Shown: positions 35,641 to 44,858 of the stretch, one piece after another
How positions within the stretch are numbered: position 1 is the first letter of the stretch
Layout of the letters: each line of letters starts with the position of its first letter
Origin: Pseudomonas lundensis
GTDB lineage: Bacteria; Pseudomonadota; Gammaproteobacteria; Pseudomonadales; Pseudomonadaceae
Direction: 5' to 3'
NCBI RefSeq assembly: GCF_001042985.1
Contig: NZ_JYKY01000002.1
Location: 220,785 to 284,784 of the forward strand
Length of the DNA: 64,000 bases
The notes under the pieces: generated by a model
What the model saw: the letters and a program-made list of their open reading frames with translations, nothing else
The model's database searches: none
What the model was told of the DNA's origin: nothing
Position numbers and translations under genes: made by a program

Positions 35641-36750
35641 GTGAACCGTTTCAGCCTGCTTGTTTTTACGTGTGTGTCCGTGGCCGTGCTCAGTGGTTGC
35701 AGCAGCCGGGACACCCGCAGTGGCCCGGTACTGACGCCTGAGCAAACCCGGGCGCGGATCGTGCAACTGTTGCCGTCCACGGTTGCCGACCGTCAGGGCT
35801 GGGCCGCCGATATTCAGGTCGCCTTTGTCGCGCAGGATCTGTCCCCTTCCGATGAGCATTTATGCTCGGTACTGGCGGTCACCGAGCAGGAGTCCACCTT
35901 TCGGGCCGACCCGCCCGTGCCGGGGTTGGCGAAGATTGCCCGCACCGAAATCAACCGTCGCGCCGGCAAGCTGCATATTCCGGAGTTTTTGGTACGCAGC
36001 GCGTTGAACATCACCTCGCCCACCGGCAAAACCTACAACCAGCGTCTGGACGCGGCCCGCACCGAGGGCCAGTTAAGCGCCATTTTCGATGACTTTATCG
36101 GCATGGTGCCCTTGGGCAGCACGCTGTTTGGCAGCCTCAACCCGGTCCACACGGGCGGCCCGATGCAAGTGAGCATCGCCTTTGCCGAGCAGCGCGCGAA
36201 GCAATACCCGTACCCGGTGGCGCATTCAATCCGCCAAGAAGTGTTTACCCGACGCGGGGGCATGTATTTCGGCATCGCCCATTTGCTGGGCTACCCGGCG
36301 GATTACCCACAGTCGCTGTACCGCTTCGCTGACTTCAATGCAGGCTGGTATGCCAGCCGCAATGCCGCTTTTCAGAATGCCGTGAGCCAGGTGTCGGGCA
36401 TCCCGCTGGCACTGGATGGCGACCTGACGATTCCCGGTTCCTACGCCGTAGGGTCTACCGAACGTGCCGTACGGGCACTGGGCAAGTCACTGGGCATGAA
36501 TGACAACGCTATTCGGCGTCAGTTGGAAAAAGGCGAAAGCCTGGCCTTCGATGAGACCGACCTCTACCGCAAGGTGTTCGCGCTGGCAGATCGTCAACAA
36601 GGCAAACCGCTGCCGCGTGCCGTGCTGCCGGGCATCACACTCAAAAGTCCGAAGATCACTCGCAATCTGACCACCGCCTGGTTTGCCCAACGGGTGGATG
36701 AGCGGCGTCAACGCTGCATGAATCGTGCGGGTGCGGCGCCCATCCAATAG
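35641..36750 (+). CDS. DUF1615 lipoprotein
   Basis: 369 residues beginning with a GTG. Type-II signal peptide with lipobox VLSGC (Cys20), then a soluble domain carrying ERQGWAADI-like helical segments (DRQGWAADIQVAFVAQDL) and EQESTFRADPPVPGL, which looks lysozyme/transglycosylase-like. DUF1615 members are anchored in the cell envelope; enzymatic activity is not established. Probably transcribed with the FKBP gene. Confidence 0.85.
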   Translation: MNRFSLLVFTCVSVAVLSGCSSRDTRSGPVLTPEQTRARIVQLLPSTVADRQGWAADIQVAFVAQDLSPSDEHLCSVLAVTEQESTFRADPPVPGLAKIARTEINRRAGKLHIPEFLVRSALNITSPTGKTYNQRLDAARTEGQLSAIFDDFIGMVPLGSTLFGSLNPVHTGGPMQVSIAFAEQRAKQYPYPVAHSIRQEVFTRRGGMYFGIAHLLGYPADYPQSLYRFADFNAGWYASRNAAFQNAVSQVSGIPLALDGDLTIPGSYAVGSTERAVRALGKSLGMNDNAIRRQLEKGESLAFDETDLYRKVFALADRQQGKPLPRAVLPGITLKSPKITRNLTTAWFAQRVDERRQRCMNRAGAAPIQ

Positions 36751-36755
36751 CGGTC

Positions 36756-36980
36756 TTACACCGTGTACTGCTTGAACAGCTCTTCTTTGATGATCAGCAG
36801 TGCATCTTCGTAATAGCGTTCGCCCCGTGCTTCGCTGAGCAACACCGAGCGTACACTGCCCTCGCCTTCGCTGGGGGTGTGTTCACACGTCAGGTAAAAC
36901 TCGGCGGTCTCGGACTTGAATTCCAGGTAATAAAACAGCTCGCGACCTTCGCGGTGCCAATAGCCTATTTCTCTGCGCAT
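36756..36980 (-). CDS. Small conserved protein, unknown function
   Basis: 74 residues, acidic and aromatic: MRREIGYWHREGRELFYYLEFKSETAEFYLTCEH, then a C-terminal helix. No membrane segment or known motif. Its start overlaps the end of the MocR gene by 16 nt, so it is likely to be co-translated with it. The neighbour on the other side is a convergent lipoprotein gene only 5 bp away. Confidence 0.6.
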   Translation of the reverse strand: MRREIGYWHREGRELFYYLEFKSETAEFYLTCEHTPSEGEGSVRSVLLSEARGERYYEDALLIIKEELFKQYTV

Positions 36981-38332
36981 GGGGTTCTCATATACGGGAT
37001 GTCAGGGGGCAAACGCTGCAGCGCCACGCTCAGTTGCTGAATGCTGGGGGCGGCGGTCAGGCTGATTCGCACGGCGTTCAAGGGCGCTGATTTAACCGCA
37101 AACACCTGTGAAGGCACCACCTCGATGCCTGCCGCGCGAAACGTCTGCACCAACGGTTCGGCCTCGACCGGGGCGTGTAGCCAGATGTGCGGCGAGGCGA
37201 AGCGGGTCTGGTACATCCCGCGGCCCATCAGGTTTTTTGCCAGCCGCCAGCGGCGCTCTACCTCACGGGTTTGCCAATCGACACGCTGATGGGCAATGCC
37301 TTCACCGATCCAGTGACAGGCAATGGCCAGCGTCACCGGCGAAAGCCCCCAGTGCGCGGCCTGGGCATGCGGGTCGATGCGCGCCAGTACCTGCGGGCGG
37401 GCGGCGATCCAGCCCAGCCGCAAGCCTGCGCCGACCGTTTTGGACAGACTGGTAATCAGCACGCCCAGCTCCGGCAAGAACTGGCACAGCGGCGGGCTGT
37501 CGGTCAGGGCGCCGTACACATCATCTTCAATCACGTACACACCGTGGCGCCGGGCAATCTGCGCAATGGCCTGCTTGCGCTCCACCCCCATGACGGCCGA
37601 TGTCGGGTTTTGCAAGGTCGGTGTGAGCACCGCGATCCGCGCCCCAGTGGCGCGGATCATGCGGTCAAAATCGTCCGGCACGATGCCCTCTTCGTCCAGT
37701 GCGACCCCGTGCAGCGGCAGACGCAGCTGCGCACAGGCGGCTTTGATACCGGGTGCGGTCAGGGCTTCAACCAATACCGGTTCGCCTGCCTGGCACAGTG
37801 ACAACAGCACCGTGAACAACCCCTGCTGCGCGCCGGTACACAACATCAGGTGATCGACGGGCAGTTCCAGCCCCCGCCCGCGCAACCAGGCAGCCCCTTG
37901 CGCCCTGGCCTGCAACAGATCGGCCGCACTGACGTAGTGTTGCAGGCGACTGGCCTGACAGGTGTCGAGCAACCAGCTCAGCGCCTGGGCGTCGCGCTCG
38001 GTGTGCAGGTCGATGGCAGGCAGATTGGTGCGCAGGTCGATGCGCGAGGGCTGATCGTCAACCTGTTGCAGCTTGAACAGAGTCGCTTCCTGGCTGCTGG
38101 CCAACACATAGGTGCCACGCCCCACTTCGCCTGACACCAGATGCCGACGCGCGGCCTCGCGGTAGGCTTGCATGGTGGTACTGGGGTTCCAGCCCAACGC
38201 CCAGGCCAGACGGCGCTGGGGCGGCAAGCGCTCACCGGGCTGCAACTCGCCACAGGCAATGGCGCGGGTGATCGCTTCGACCAACGCCAGATAGCGCGGT
38301 GCTTGAGTGTCGTTGAGGGTGGGCATCCACAT
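36965..38332 (-). CDS. MocR-type PLP-dependent transcriptional regulator
   Basis: 455 residues: N-terminal GntR-type winged helix (ALVEAITRAIACGELQPGERLPPQRRLAWALGWNPSTTMQAYREA) joined to an aminotransferase-like fold I domain (about 110-450) with the PLP-binding Lys in SLSKTVGAGLRLGW and YVIEDDVYG. Such proteins regulate the divergent gene in response to PLP or an amine. The divergent neighbour here is a threonine-dehydratase-like PLP enzyme, and a direct-repeat site lies between them. Confidence 0.9.
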   Translation of the reverse strand: MWMPTLNDTQAPRYLALVEAITRAIACGELQPGERLPPQRRLAWALGWNPSTTMQAYREAARRHLVSGEVGRGTYVLASSQEATLFKLQQVDDQPSRIDLRTNLPAIDLHTERDAQALSWLLDTCQASRLQHYVSAADLLQARAQGAAWLRGRGLELPVDHLMLCTGAQQGLFTVLLSLCQAGEPVLVEALTAPGIKAACAQLRLPLHGVALDEEGIVPDDFDRMIRATGARIAVLTPTLQNPTSAVMGVERKQAIAQIARRHGVYVIEDDVYGALTDSPPLCQFLPELGVLITSLSKTVGAGLRLGWIAARPQVLARIDPHAQAAHWGLSPVTLAIACHWIGEGIAHQRVDWQTREVERRWRLAKNLMGRGMYQTRFASPHIWLHAPVEAEPLVQTFRAAGIEVVPSQVFAVKSAPLNAVRISLTAAPSIQQLSVALQRLPPDIPYMRTPCAEK

Positions 38333-38342
38333 TTATTGTTGG

Positions 38343-38372
38343 CCATGCAATATAAGGATCGGCCCATACAAT
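38343..38372. promoter_or_regulatory. Direct-repeat operator for the MocR regulator
   Basis: CCATGCAAT (38343-38351) and CCATACAAT (38364-38372) repeat with a 21-bp period (two helical turns), differing at one base. An inverted ATTGTTGG lies next to the first copy. MocR regulators bind such repeats upstream of the divergent gene. Confidence 0.65.
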
Positions 38373-38418
38373 GTGCTGTGCTTAGAATCGAGTCAAACCT
38401 TCGATCACGGTGCTCCTC

Positions 38419-39384
38419 ATGTTTGACTTGAACAGCCTGCGTCTCGCCGCCCACGACGTCCATCAGACCCTGGCCCCCACGCCACAGCTGGCGTGGCCTT
38501 TATTGGCCGAACGGCTGGGGGCGCAGGTGTGGGTCAAACATGAAAACCACACCCCGACCGGCGCGTTCAAAGTGCGCGGCGGCTTGCTGTATGTACAAGG
38601 CTTGCTCCACCGCGAACCCGACACACGAGGTCTGGTGACCGCCACGCGCGGTAACCACGGGCAAAGCCTTGCGCTGGCGGCGCGGCATATGGGGCTGGCG
38701 ATCAGCATTGTGGTGCCGGTCGGTAATTCGTCTGAGAAAAACGCCGCGATGCGGGCATTGGGCGCGCACGTGATCGAGTCTGGCAAAGACTTTGACGAGG
38801 CCCGAGCCGAAGCAGCGCTGCTGGCGCAAGCCCATGGTCATCATCTGGTGCCCGCGTTCCATCCCGACCTGATCCGCGGGGTCGCCACCTATGCGCTGGA
38901 GCTGTTTGAAGCCGTGAGCGATTTGCACACGGTGTATGTGCCGGTGGGCATGGGTTCGGGTATCTGCGGATTAATTCGCACCCGCGACCTGCTGGGCCTC
39001 AAGACCGAGATCGTGGGCGTCGTGTCCCGGCATGCCGATGCCTTCGCCCAGAGCGATGAGCAAGGCCGTGTGGTAAGCACCGAGACCGCCCACACCTTCG
39101 CTGACGGCCTGGCCTGCCGTCAGCCCTTGCCCGACGCACTGGCCATCATCGCTGAGGGCGCAGCCCGGGTGATCCGCGTTTCGGACCGCGAAATTGCCCA
39201 CGCCATGCGGGTCTATCATGAAACCACGCACAACACCGCCGAAGGTGCAGGCGCTGCAGCGCTGGCGGGTTTGATTCAGGAGCAGCCCCGGCAGCAAGGA
39301 CGGCGCGTGGCGGTGATTTTGAGCGGCGCCAATATTGACCGGCAGCTGTATGCCGGCATTCTGGCTGAAGGGTTCGACGACTGA
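38419..39384 (+). CDS. Threonine/serine dehydratase-family PLP enzyme
   Basis: 321-residue fold-type II PLP enzyme, catalytic domain only. Lys in HTPTGAFKVRGG forms the Schiff base and GMGSGICGLI binds the phosphate. It lacks the ACT regulatory domain of biosynthetic IlvA, so it is a catabolic L-threonine/L-serine dehydratase or a relative (for example 3-hydroxyaspartate or diaminopropionate enzymes share the fold). ATG at 38419 is favoured over the GTG at 38410. Likely controlled by the divergent MocR protein. Confidence 0.85.
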   Translation: MFDLNSLRLAAHDVHQTLAPTPQLAWPLLAERLGAQVWVKHENHTPTGAFKVRGGLLYVQGLLHREPDTRGLVTATRGNHGQSLALAARHMGLAISIVVPVGNSSEKNAAMRALGAHVIESGKDFDEARAEAALLAQAHGHHLVPAFHPDLIRGVATYALELFEAVSDLHTVYVPVGMGSGICGLIRTRDLLGLKTEIVGVVSRHADAFAQSDEQGRVVSTETAHTFADGLACRQPLPDALAIIAEGAARVIRVSDREIAHAMRVYHETTHNTAEGAGAAALAGLIQEQPRQQGRRVAVILSGANIDRQLYAGILAEGFDD

Positions 39385-39407
39385 AACCACGACGACAAGG
39401 ACGCACC

Positions 39408-39878
39408 ATGACCTGCACGATTGAACACGCCCGACCCGCGGATGCACCCGCCATCAGCCAGCTGATTATCAGAACGTTGCGTGTGTCCAACGCCCGTGAT
39501 TACACGCCGCAAGTCATTGCGCAGGTGGAACAGCACTTCGCCCCGGCCTCAATCCTTGACCTCATGCAGCAACGTCAGGTGTACGTCGCGCGTGCCGATC
39601 AGCAACTGATCGGCACCGCCAGCCTTGATGGCTCAGTGGTGCGCAGTGTGTTTGTAGACCCCGACTGGCAAGGACGCGGCGTGGGTCAGGCCTTGATGGC
39701 GCAGGTCATCGCGGTGGCGCGGGCTGCATGCCTGAGCGACGTGCAGGTCCCGTCTTCGGTCACGGCCCAAGCGTTCTATGCCGGTCTGGGCTTTCAAAAG
39801 GTGCGCGACCAGTACCATGGCGAGGAACGCACCATCGTTATGAACCTGTCTCTGAACGGGCCGTCACCGGCTGACTAA
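39408..39878 (+). CDS. GNAT-family N-acetyltransferase
   Basis: 156 residues, single GNAT domain: RPADAPAISQLI at the start, the acetyl-CoA site VFVDPDWQGRGVGQALMAQVIAVAR and FYAGLGFQKVRDQ near the end. Acceptor unknown. It follows the dehydratase gene by 24 nt and may belong to that unit. Confidence 0.85.
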   Translation: MTCTIEHARPADAPAISQLIIRTLRVSNARDYTPQVIAQVEQHFAPASILDLMQQRQVYVARADQQLIGTASLDGSVVRSVFVDPDWQGRGVGQALMAQVIAVARAACLSDVQVPSSVTAQAFYAGLGFQKVRDQYHGEERTIVMNLSLNGPSPAD

Positions 39879-40017
39879 ATTTCATCCCCTGCGACAAATT
39901 GTCTTTATTTGTGCCGGAAACAGGCTCAGAATAAAAACTGTACCGTACAGTACTACTCTAAAACCTAAACCCGCAGCGCTTCCAAGGCCTTGGCTGCCGG
40001 TTGCCGGGATCACCGCA

Positions 40018-42432
40018 ATGAAAAACGTTAAACCAGAGGCCCCTGCCTCTAAAGGAAGACACCTGATACTGGGCATCTTCGGTATTTTGCTCGCGCTCAG
40101 CGGGCTGTTTCTGGCAGTTGCAGGGACGCGACTGATCACCCTGGGAGGATCGTGGTACTACCTGCTTGCTGGCCTCGGCATGCTCGGATCGGGCGTGCTG
40201 TATATCCGTCGAAAACCCGCTGCAACCGGGATCATGGCCCTGGTAATGGTCGCCACTGTGGCCTGGGCATTGTGGGAAGTCGGCTTCACGTTCTGGCCGA
40301 TGGTGCCGCGCCTGGCGCCGTTCCTGGTCATCGGCCTGTTGGCATCCCTGCTGCACCCGTGGCTCACACAGGGTCGCCAGCGCGCCGCCAGTTATACCGG
40401 CAGCGCCGTGTTTGCCGCGCTGCTGGCCGTGGGCGCCAATGCCCTCTTCACCCCGCACGGCGTGCTCGAAGGCAAACCCCTGCCCGTTGCACAACCGGGC
40501 ACGGACATCCCTGAAGAGCAGGTGGCGGACTGGAGCCACTACGGCAGCAACCCGGCCGGGACCAGCTACTCGGCACTGGATCAAATCACCAAAGACAACG
40601 TCGATCAGCTACAGGTCGCGTGGACCTATCGCACCGGAGAAATCGCCGAAGGCGCGTCGGAGTACCAGAACACGCCGATCCAGGTCGGCAACACCGTCTA
40701 TACCTGCACACCGACCAGCAAGGTGATTGCGCTGGATGCCGATTCCGGGGAACAGCGCTGGATGTTCGACCCCAAGCCGCACAACATCAAAACCTGGAAC
40801 CGCTGCCGGGGCGTGAGCTACTACGAGCCCGCCAAGGTTGAGCACCCGTTGGTGTTTACCGACCTCAAGCCCGCTGCCACTGCGCAAGGTGGCGTCTGCG
40901 CCCGGCGCATTGTGCAAGTGACCATGGACGCACGGCTGCTGGAAATCGATGCCCAAACCGGTAAACCCTGCGAGGACTTTGGTGATAAAGGCGCCGTGGA
41001 CCTGACCCAGGGCTTGGGCAAGGTCATGGAAAACGTCCCCTATTACGCCTACACCTCAGCACCTACGGTGTCGCGCAACCTGATTATCCTCGGCGGCTGG
41101 GTCTTTGACGGGCGCTCGACCGATGAGCCGTCGGGCGTGGTGCGCGCCTTCAGTGCCGACACCGGTGAACTGGTCTGGGCCTGGGACCTGGGCAACCCGG
41201 CCATCACCAAACTGCCGCCTGAAGGTCAAACCTACACCCGCAGCACGCCGAACATGTGGTCCAGCCCGGCCTTCGACGACGAATTGGGTCTGGTGTACCT
41301 GCCCACGGGTAACCAGCAACCGGATTTCTGGGGTGGCGCACGTCCGGAACTCACCGAGAAATACTCGTCTGCCGTGGTTGCGCTGGACATGGCCACCGGC
41401 CGCGAACGCTGGACGTTCCAGACCGCGCATCACGACATCTGGGACTATGACGTAGCGTCCCAGCCAGCCCTGTATGACGTGCCGGACGGCAAAGGCGGCA
41501 AGATCCCGGCGCTGATCCAACTGACCAAGCGCGGGCAAATCTTCATGCTCGACCGCCGCACCGGCCAGCCGATCGCCGATGTCATCGAGAAACCGGTGCC
41601 ACAGGCGCATGCGGCGGGCGACTGGGTGGCGAAAACCCAGCCCTACTCGGTCGGCATGCCCACCTTCGGCGCACAACCGCTGACCGAGAAAGACATGTGG
41701 GGCGCGACGTTCTTCGATCAGTTGATGTGCCGTATCGACTTCAAGAAGCTCAACTACCACGGTGAGTTCACCGCGCCGAGCACCGAAGACACGTTGATCT
41801 ACCCTGGCTACTACGGTGGCTTTAACTGGGGCGGCGCGGCCATTGACGAGAAAAGCGGCTACCTGTTCGTCAACGACATCCGCATCCCGCAGGTGGTCAA
41901 ACTGGTGCCGCGTGACAACGTCGACCTGTCCCACCTCAAGTCCGGACATGGCGTGGGCAGCACCTACCCGATGGACGGCACGCCGTTCGTGATTGACCAC
42001 AAAAGCTTTAACTCGCCCCTGGGTATTCCCTGCCAGAGCCCGCCGTGGGGAGTCTTTGCCGCGGTGGACCTGAAGACGCGCAAACAGGTCTGGGAGCGTC
42101 CGGCCGGGACAGTGGAAGACGCCGTGATCAATGGCGTGCGCGCCAAGCTGCCGATTCCGCTGGGCATGCCGACCCTGGGCGGCGGTGCCGTGACCGGCTC
42201 GGGGATCGTGTTCTATGCGGGGACACAGGATTACTACCTGCGGGCCCTGGACATGGCCACCGGCAAAGAGCTGTGGAAGGGCCGCTTGCCGGTCGGGGGT
42301 CAGGCCACGCCGATGACCTATCGTTCGCCTGAAACCGGGCGTCAATATGTGGTGATCGTCGCAGGTGGCGCGCGTCAGTCTCCAGATCGCGGGGATTACG
42401 TGATAGCGTACGCGCTTCCCGAAAAAGAGTAG
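40018..42432 (+). CDS. gcd: Membrane-bound PQQ-dependent glucose dehydrogenase
   Basis: Oxidises glucose to gluconolactone in the periplasm and feeds electrons to ubiquinone; in pseudomonads this starts the direct oxidative route and acidifies the surroundings, which releases phosphate. 804 residues: five membrane helices in the first ~140 residues (ILGIFGILLALSGLFLAVAG onwards), then a PQQ beta-propeller with DWSHYGSNPAGTSYSALDQI, repeated tryptophan-docking motifs (ETGELVWAWDLG-like) and HHDIWDYDVASQP. The domain order and length agree with Gcd. A TetR gene follows after 5 nt. Confidence 0.94.
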   Translation: MKNVKPEAPASKGRHLILGIFGILLALSGLFLAVAGTRLITLGGSWYYLLAGLGMLGSGVLYIRRKPAATGIMALVMVATVAWALWEVGFTFWPMVPRLAPFLVIGLLASLLHPWLTQGRQRAASYTGSAVFAALLAVGANALFTPHGVLEGKPLPVAQPGTDIPEEQVADWSHYGSNPAGTSYSALDQITKDNVDQLQVAWTYRTGEIAEGASEYQNTPIQVGNTVYTCTPTSKVIALDADSGEQRWMFDPKPHNIKTWNRCRGVSYYEPAKVEHPLVFTDLKPAATAQGGVCARRIVQVTMDARLLEIDAQTGKPCEDFGDKGAVDLTQGLGKVMENVPYYAYTSAPTVSRNLIILGGWVFDGRSTDEPSGVVRAFSADTGELVWAWDLGNPAITKLPPEGQTYTRSTPNMWSSPAFDDELGLVYLPTGNQQPDFWGGARPELTEKYSSAVVALDMATGRERWTFQTAHHDIWDYDVASQPALYDVPDGKGGKIPALIQLTKRGQIFMLDRRTGQPIADVIEKPVPQAHAAGDWVAKTQPYSVGMPTFGAQPLTEKDMWGATFFDQLMCRIDFKKLNYHGEFTAPSTEDTLIYPGYYGGFNWGGAAIDEKSGYLFVNDIRIPQVVKLVPRDNVDLSHLKSGHGVGSTYPMDGTPFVIDHKSFNSPLGIPCQSPPWGVFAAVDLKTRKQVWERPAGTVEDAVINGVRAKLPIPLGMPTLGGGAVTGSGIVFYAGTQDYYLRALDMATGKELWKGRLPVGGQATPMTYRSPETGRQYVVIVAGGARQSPDRGDYVIAYALPEKE

Positions 42433-42437
42433 TTCCC

Positions 42438-43073
42438 ATGCCGCAGTTGCACCGTTCCCCGACTTCAACCCCGACCCGGAGTGAGGACCGACGGCGCAAC
42501 CTGCTGATCACGGCAAGCGAACTGTTTTTGCAACAGGGCTACGATGGCCTCAGCATGGACGCCATCGTCGCCGCGGCAGGCGGCTCCAAAGCCACGATTT
42601 ACCGCTACTTCGGCAGCAAGCAAGCGCTCTTGGTGGCCGTGGTCGAGTACCTGTGTGAAGACTTCATCATTGACCTCAAGCAACTCGACACCTCGGGTGT
42701 CGAGTTGGCCCGCGGTCTGGAAATGATCCTCGAACAGCTGGTGGCGGTGGTCACCAGCCCTCGCCATGTCAGCTTCTACCGCCTGGTGGTCAACGGCTCG
42801 GCCCATGTCCCGCAAGTGGGGCAAACCTGGTACGAGCACGGTCCCAAATTCTGGCACCAATTGATCGCCACCCTGCTTCAGGAGCAGCGCCAGCGCGGAG
42901 CGATCGCCACCGATGCGTCAACCAGCGAAGTGCCCGCGATCCTGTTCGATGCCTTGTTCTCGCACCTGACGACCCGCACCGTGATGCTGGGCCAAACCTG
43001 CACCGCCAAAGCGTTCCAGCCCATGATCCAGGAACTGATCGCCCTGGTGATGCGCCGTCTGCAAGTCGCTTGA
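42438..43073 (+). CDS. TetR/AcrR-family transcriptional regulator
   Basis: 211 residues. N-terminal HTH (RRNLLITASELFLQQGYDGLSMDAIVAAAGGSKATIYRYFGSKQALL) and a helical ligand domain of the C-terminal 150 residues. It follows gcd by 5 nt on the same strand, so it is probably co-transcribed and may control gcd. Confidence 0.9.
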   Translation: MPQLHRSPTSTPTRSEDRRRNLLITASELFLQQGYDGLSMDAIVAAAGGSKATIYRYFGSKQALLVAVVEYLCEDFIIDLKQLDTSGVELARGLEMILEQLVAVVTSPRHVSFYRLVVNGSAHVPQVGQTWYEHGPKFWHQLIATLLQEQRQRGAIATDASTSEVPAILFDALFSHLTTRTVMLGQTCTAKAFQPMIQELIALVMRRLQVA

Positions 43074-43309
43074 GCACTGCGCGGCGGGCATGGCGGCAAA
43101 CCCCGGGCAATCTGGCTATGCTCTTTTCAAGCACTGCAACGCAGCCTGGCTACCTGTGGCACGCGCTCCGAAGGGATGAAAGCCCACGTGGCGCAGAGCG
43201 GCGGTACTCGACGCTGGTTGGGAACAATCACACCACGCTTCTCGCGCCTTGCCCTGCACCCCGTGGGTTTTCGTCGCGACGGCTATAAAACGGGAACAGA
43301 CCCTGGCCC

Positions 43310-43711
43310 ATGACCCCCTCCGTACCGATCCGACCTGCTTGCCCGCCCGGCGTGTGCATCTGCGAGCGTGACGCATTGCTGGCCAGGGACGACGCCGACC
43401 TGCGGATTTTCAAATTGACCCGTCAGGCGGAAAAAGAGCTGCTGCAACGGCTGGAAGACATTCATGACCTCGACGAGTTGCACCATTTGCAACGGCGCAT
43501 GCACGAACAACTGGGCATCCGGCTCGACATTGAGCCCGGCTTCAATGAAGTGCGCACCATGCGCGGGATTGCCATCCGCCTGGCCGATCAGCCGGGCCTG
43601 TGCCGCAAAACCCGTCAGGCGATCCCCGCCGCCATACGGCGAGCCTTGGAGAAGCGCCCGGAAATAGCCTATCGCCTGCTCGACGGTCACGACCTGTTGC
43701 GCGATACCTGA
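43310..43711 (+). CDS. Conserved protein of unknown function, CxC N-terminus
   Basis: 133 residues. The N-terminus CPPGVCICERD has three closely spaced cysteines (C-x4-C-x-C), followed by a helical charged region (KLTRQAEKELLQRLEDIHDLDELHHLQRRMHEQLG) and a basic end. Could bind a metal or Fe-S; not recognised as a named family. The 236 nt before it hold no other gene that I can support. Confidence 0.6.
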   Translation: MTPSVPIRPACPPGVCICERDALLARDDADLRIFKLTRQAEKELLQRLEDIHDLDELHHLQRRMHEQLGIRLDIEPGFNEVRTMRGIAIRLADQPGLCRKTRQAIPAAIRRALEKRPEIAYRLLDGHDLLRDT

Positions 43712-43829
43712 ATCGCTGTGCGATACCTTATGTCCAATATCCGGTTTTTAGGCATTCCCGGAAGAATTCGCTTGCCTTGACCAGAGGCCTGAAATATAAG
43801 CCCGTGTTTCACATCAATAGAGTCACACC

Positions 43830-44156
43830 ATGAGCACCGGATTCACCGAGGACGAAATGCGCAGAGCGCTCGGCCTTGATACACCCACTCCCGCCCCGGC
43901 CCCCCAGCCTGAACCTGAACTGCCACCCGTCGCACCCGCCCCCGTCAAGGCCGCGCACCGGGCTCCCGTGAAGCGCAGAGGCCCCGTGTTGCGCGTCACC
44001 ATGCACGTCAGCAAGGAATACGACGGCGAAGTGACCCAGTTCATTCATGACTCAAAATCCCTGAGCCGGTTTGATGCCGAGCAAGAAGCCAAAAAAGCCC
44101 TGGCCAAAGCCAAATTTAAATACTACGAATTGGCGTCGATCGTTAAAGTCGATTGA
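43830..44156 (+). CDS. Small conserved protein, unknown function
   Basis: 108 residues with a proline/alanine-rich linker (TPTPAPAPQPEPELPPVAPAP) between a short N-terminal helix (EDEMRRALGL) and a C-terminal alpha/beta part (RVTMHVSKEYDG ... KKALAKAKFKYYELASIVKVD). No signal peptide. Context gives no role. Confidence 0.6.
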   Translation: MSTGFTEDEMRRALGLDTPTPAPAPQPEPELPPVAPAPVKAAHRAPVKRRGPVLRVTMHVSKEYDGEVTQFIHDSKSLSRFDAEQEAKKALAKAKFKYYELASIVKVD

Positions 44157-44254
44157 TTCATTGAGCCCGCGCCCGGGTCAAACACCGCGTCAAACGGGAT
44201 TCTGCGCGTTTTTTTCAGCGCGCAACCCAAAGCGCCCGCTACAGGAAACCGTCC

Positions 44255-44809
44255 ATGAACACCCAACCTTTGAACGCTGCCGACTTCACCTCGCTTGAAG
44301 ACACGCTGCTGAAATACGGCGACGACCATTCTGTCCTCAACCCGAGCGAACTCGACGGCTACTTCACGGCACTGGTTTCTGGCCCGGCGCCGGTGGACAT
44401 TGCCGAGTGGTTCCCGGCGATTTGGGGGGGGCAAAACCCTGAGTGGGAAACCCCGGAAGAGGCCCGACAGTTCATTGACCTGTGCGTGCGGCACCTCAAC
44501 ACGCTGGCTCGCCAACTGGCGCACGACAGTCAGGGATTTTTGCCGCGCTTCGAACAGACCGAGCATCAGGGTCAAACCGTGACACTGGCAGAAGAATGGT
44601 GTTTCGGGTACCTGCGCGGTGTCGCCATTGCCCACTGGACACCCTTGCCAGCCATTCAGGCGGGGTTGCTGAGTGCTATTTCTGACTGCGCTGAACAGGA
44701 CAACTTTGAACTGCCGGCCGATCTGGACGTCGCCGCGCATCAGCACCAGGTTAGCGAACTGGCCCCCGCCGCCCGCGCTTTGCATGACTACTGGCTGAGC
44801 CAGCGCTGA
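44255..44809 (+). CDS. YecA/UPF0149-family protein
   Basis: 184 residues, all helical, with the UPF0149 pattern: LNPSELDGYFTALVSGP, PEWETPEEARQFIDLCVRHLNTLARQL and EEWCFGYLRGVAI. The C-terminal SEC-C zinc motif found in some YecA proteins is absent. Function not established. Confidence 0.85.
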   Translation: MNTQPLNAADFTSLEDTLLKYGDDHSVLNPSELDGYFTALVSGPAPVDIAEWFPAIWGGQNPEWETPEEARQFIDLCVRHLNTLARQLAHDSQGFLPRFEQTEHQGQTVTLAEEWCFGYLRGVAIAHWTPLPAIQAGLLSAISDCAEQDNFELPADLDVAAHQHQVSELAPAARALHDYWLSQR

Positions 44810-44858
44810 GCCGCCGGCCCCCGACCTACCCTCACGCACAGACCTGCAGAAAAGGCCC

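Noticed and set aside
43074..43309. Riboswitch in the gap before the CxC protein
   Set aside because: The region can form short stems, but no conserved core of a known riboswitch class was recognised.
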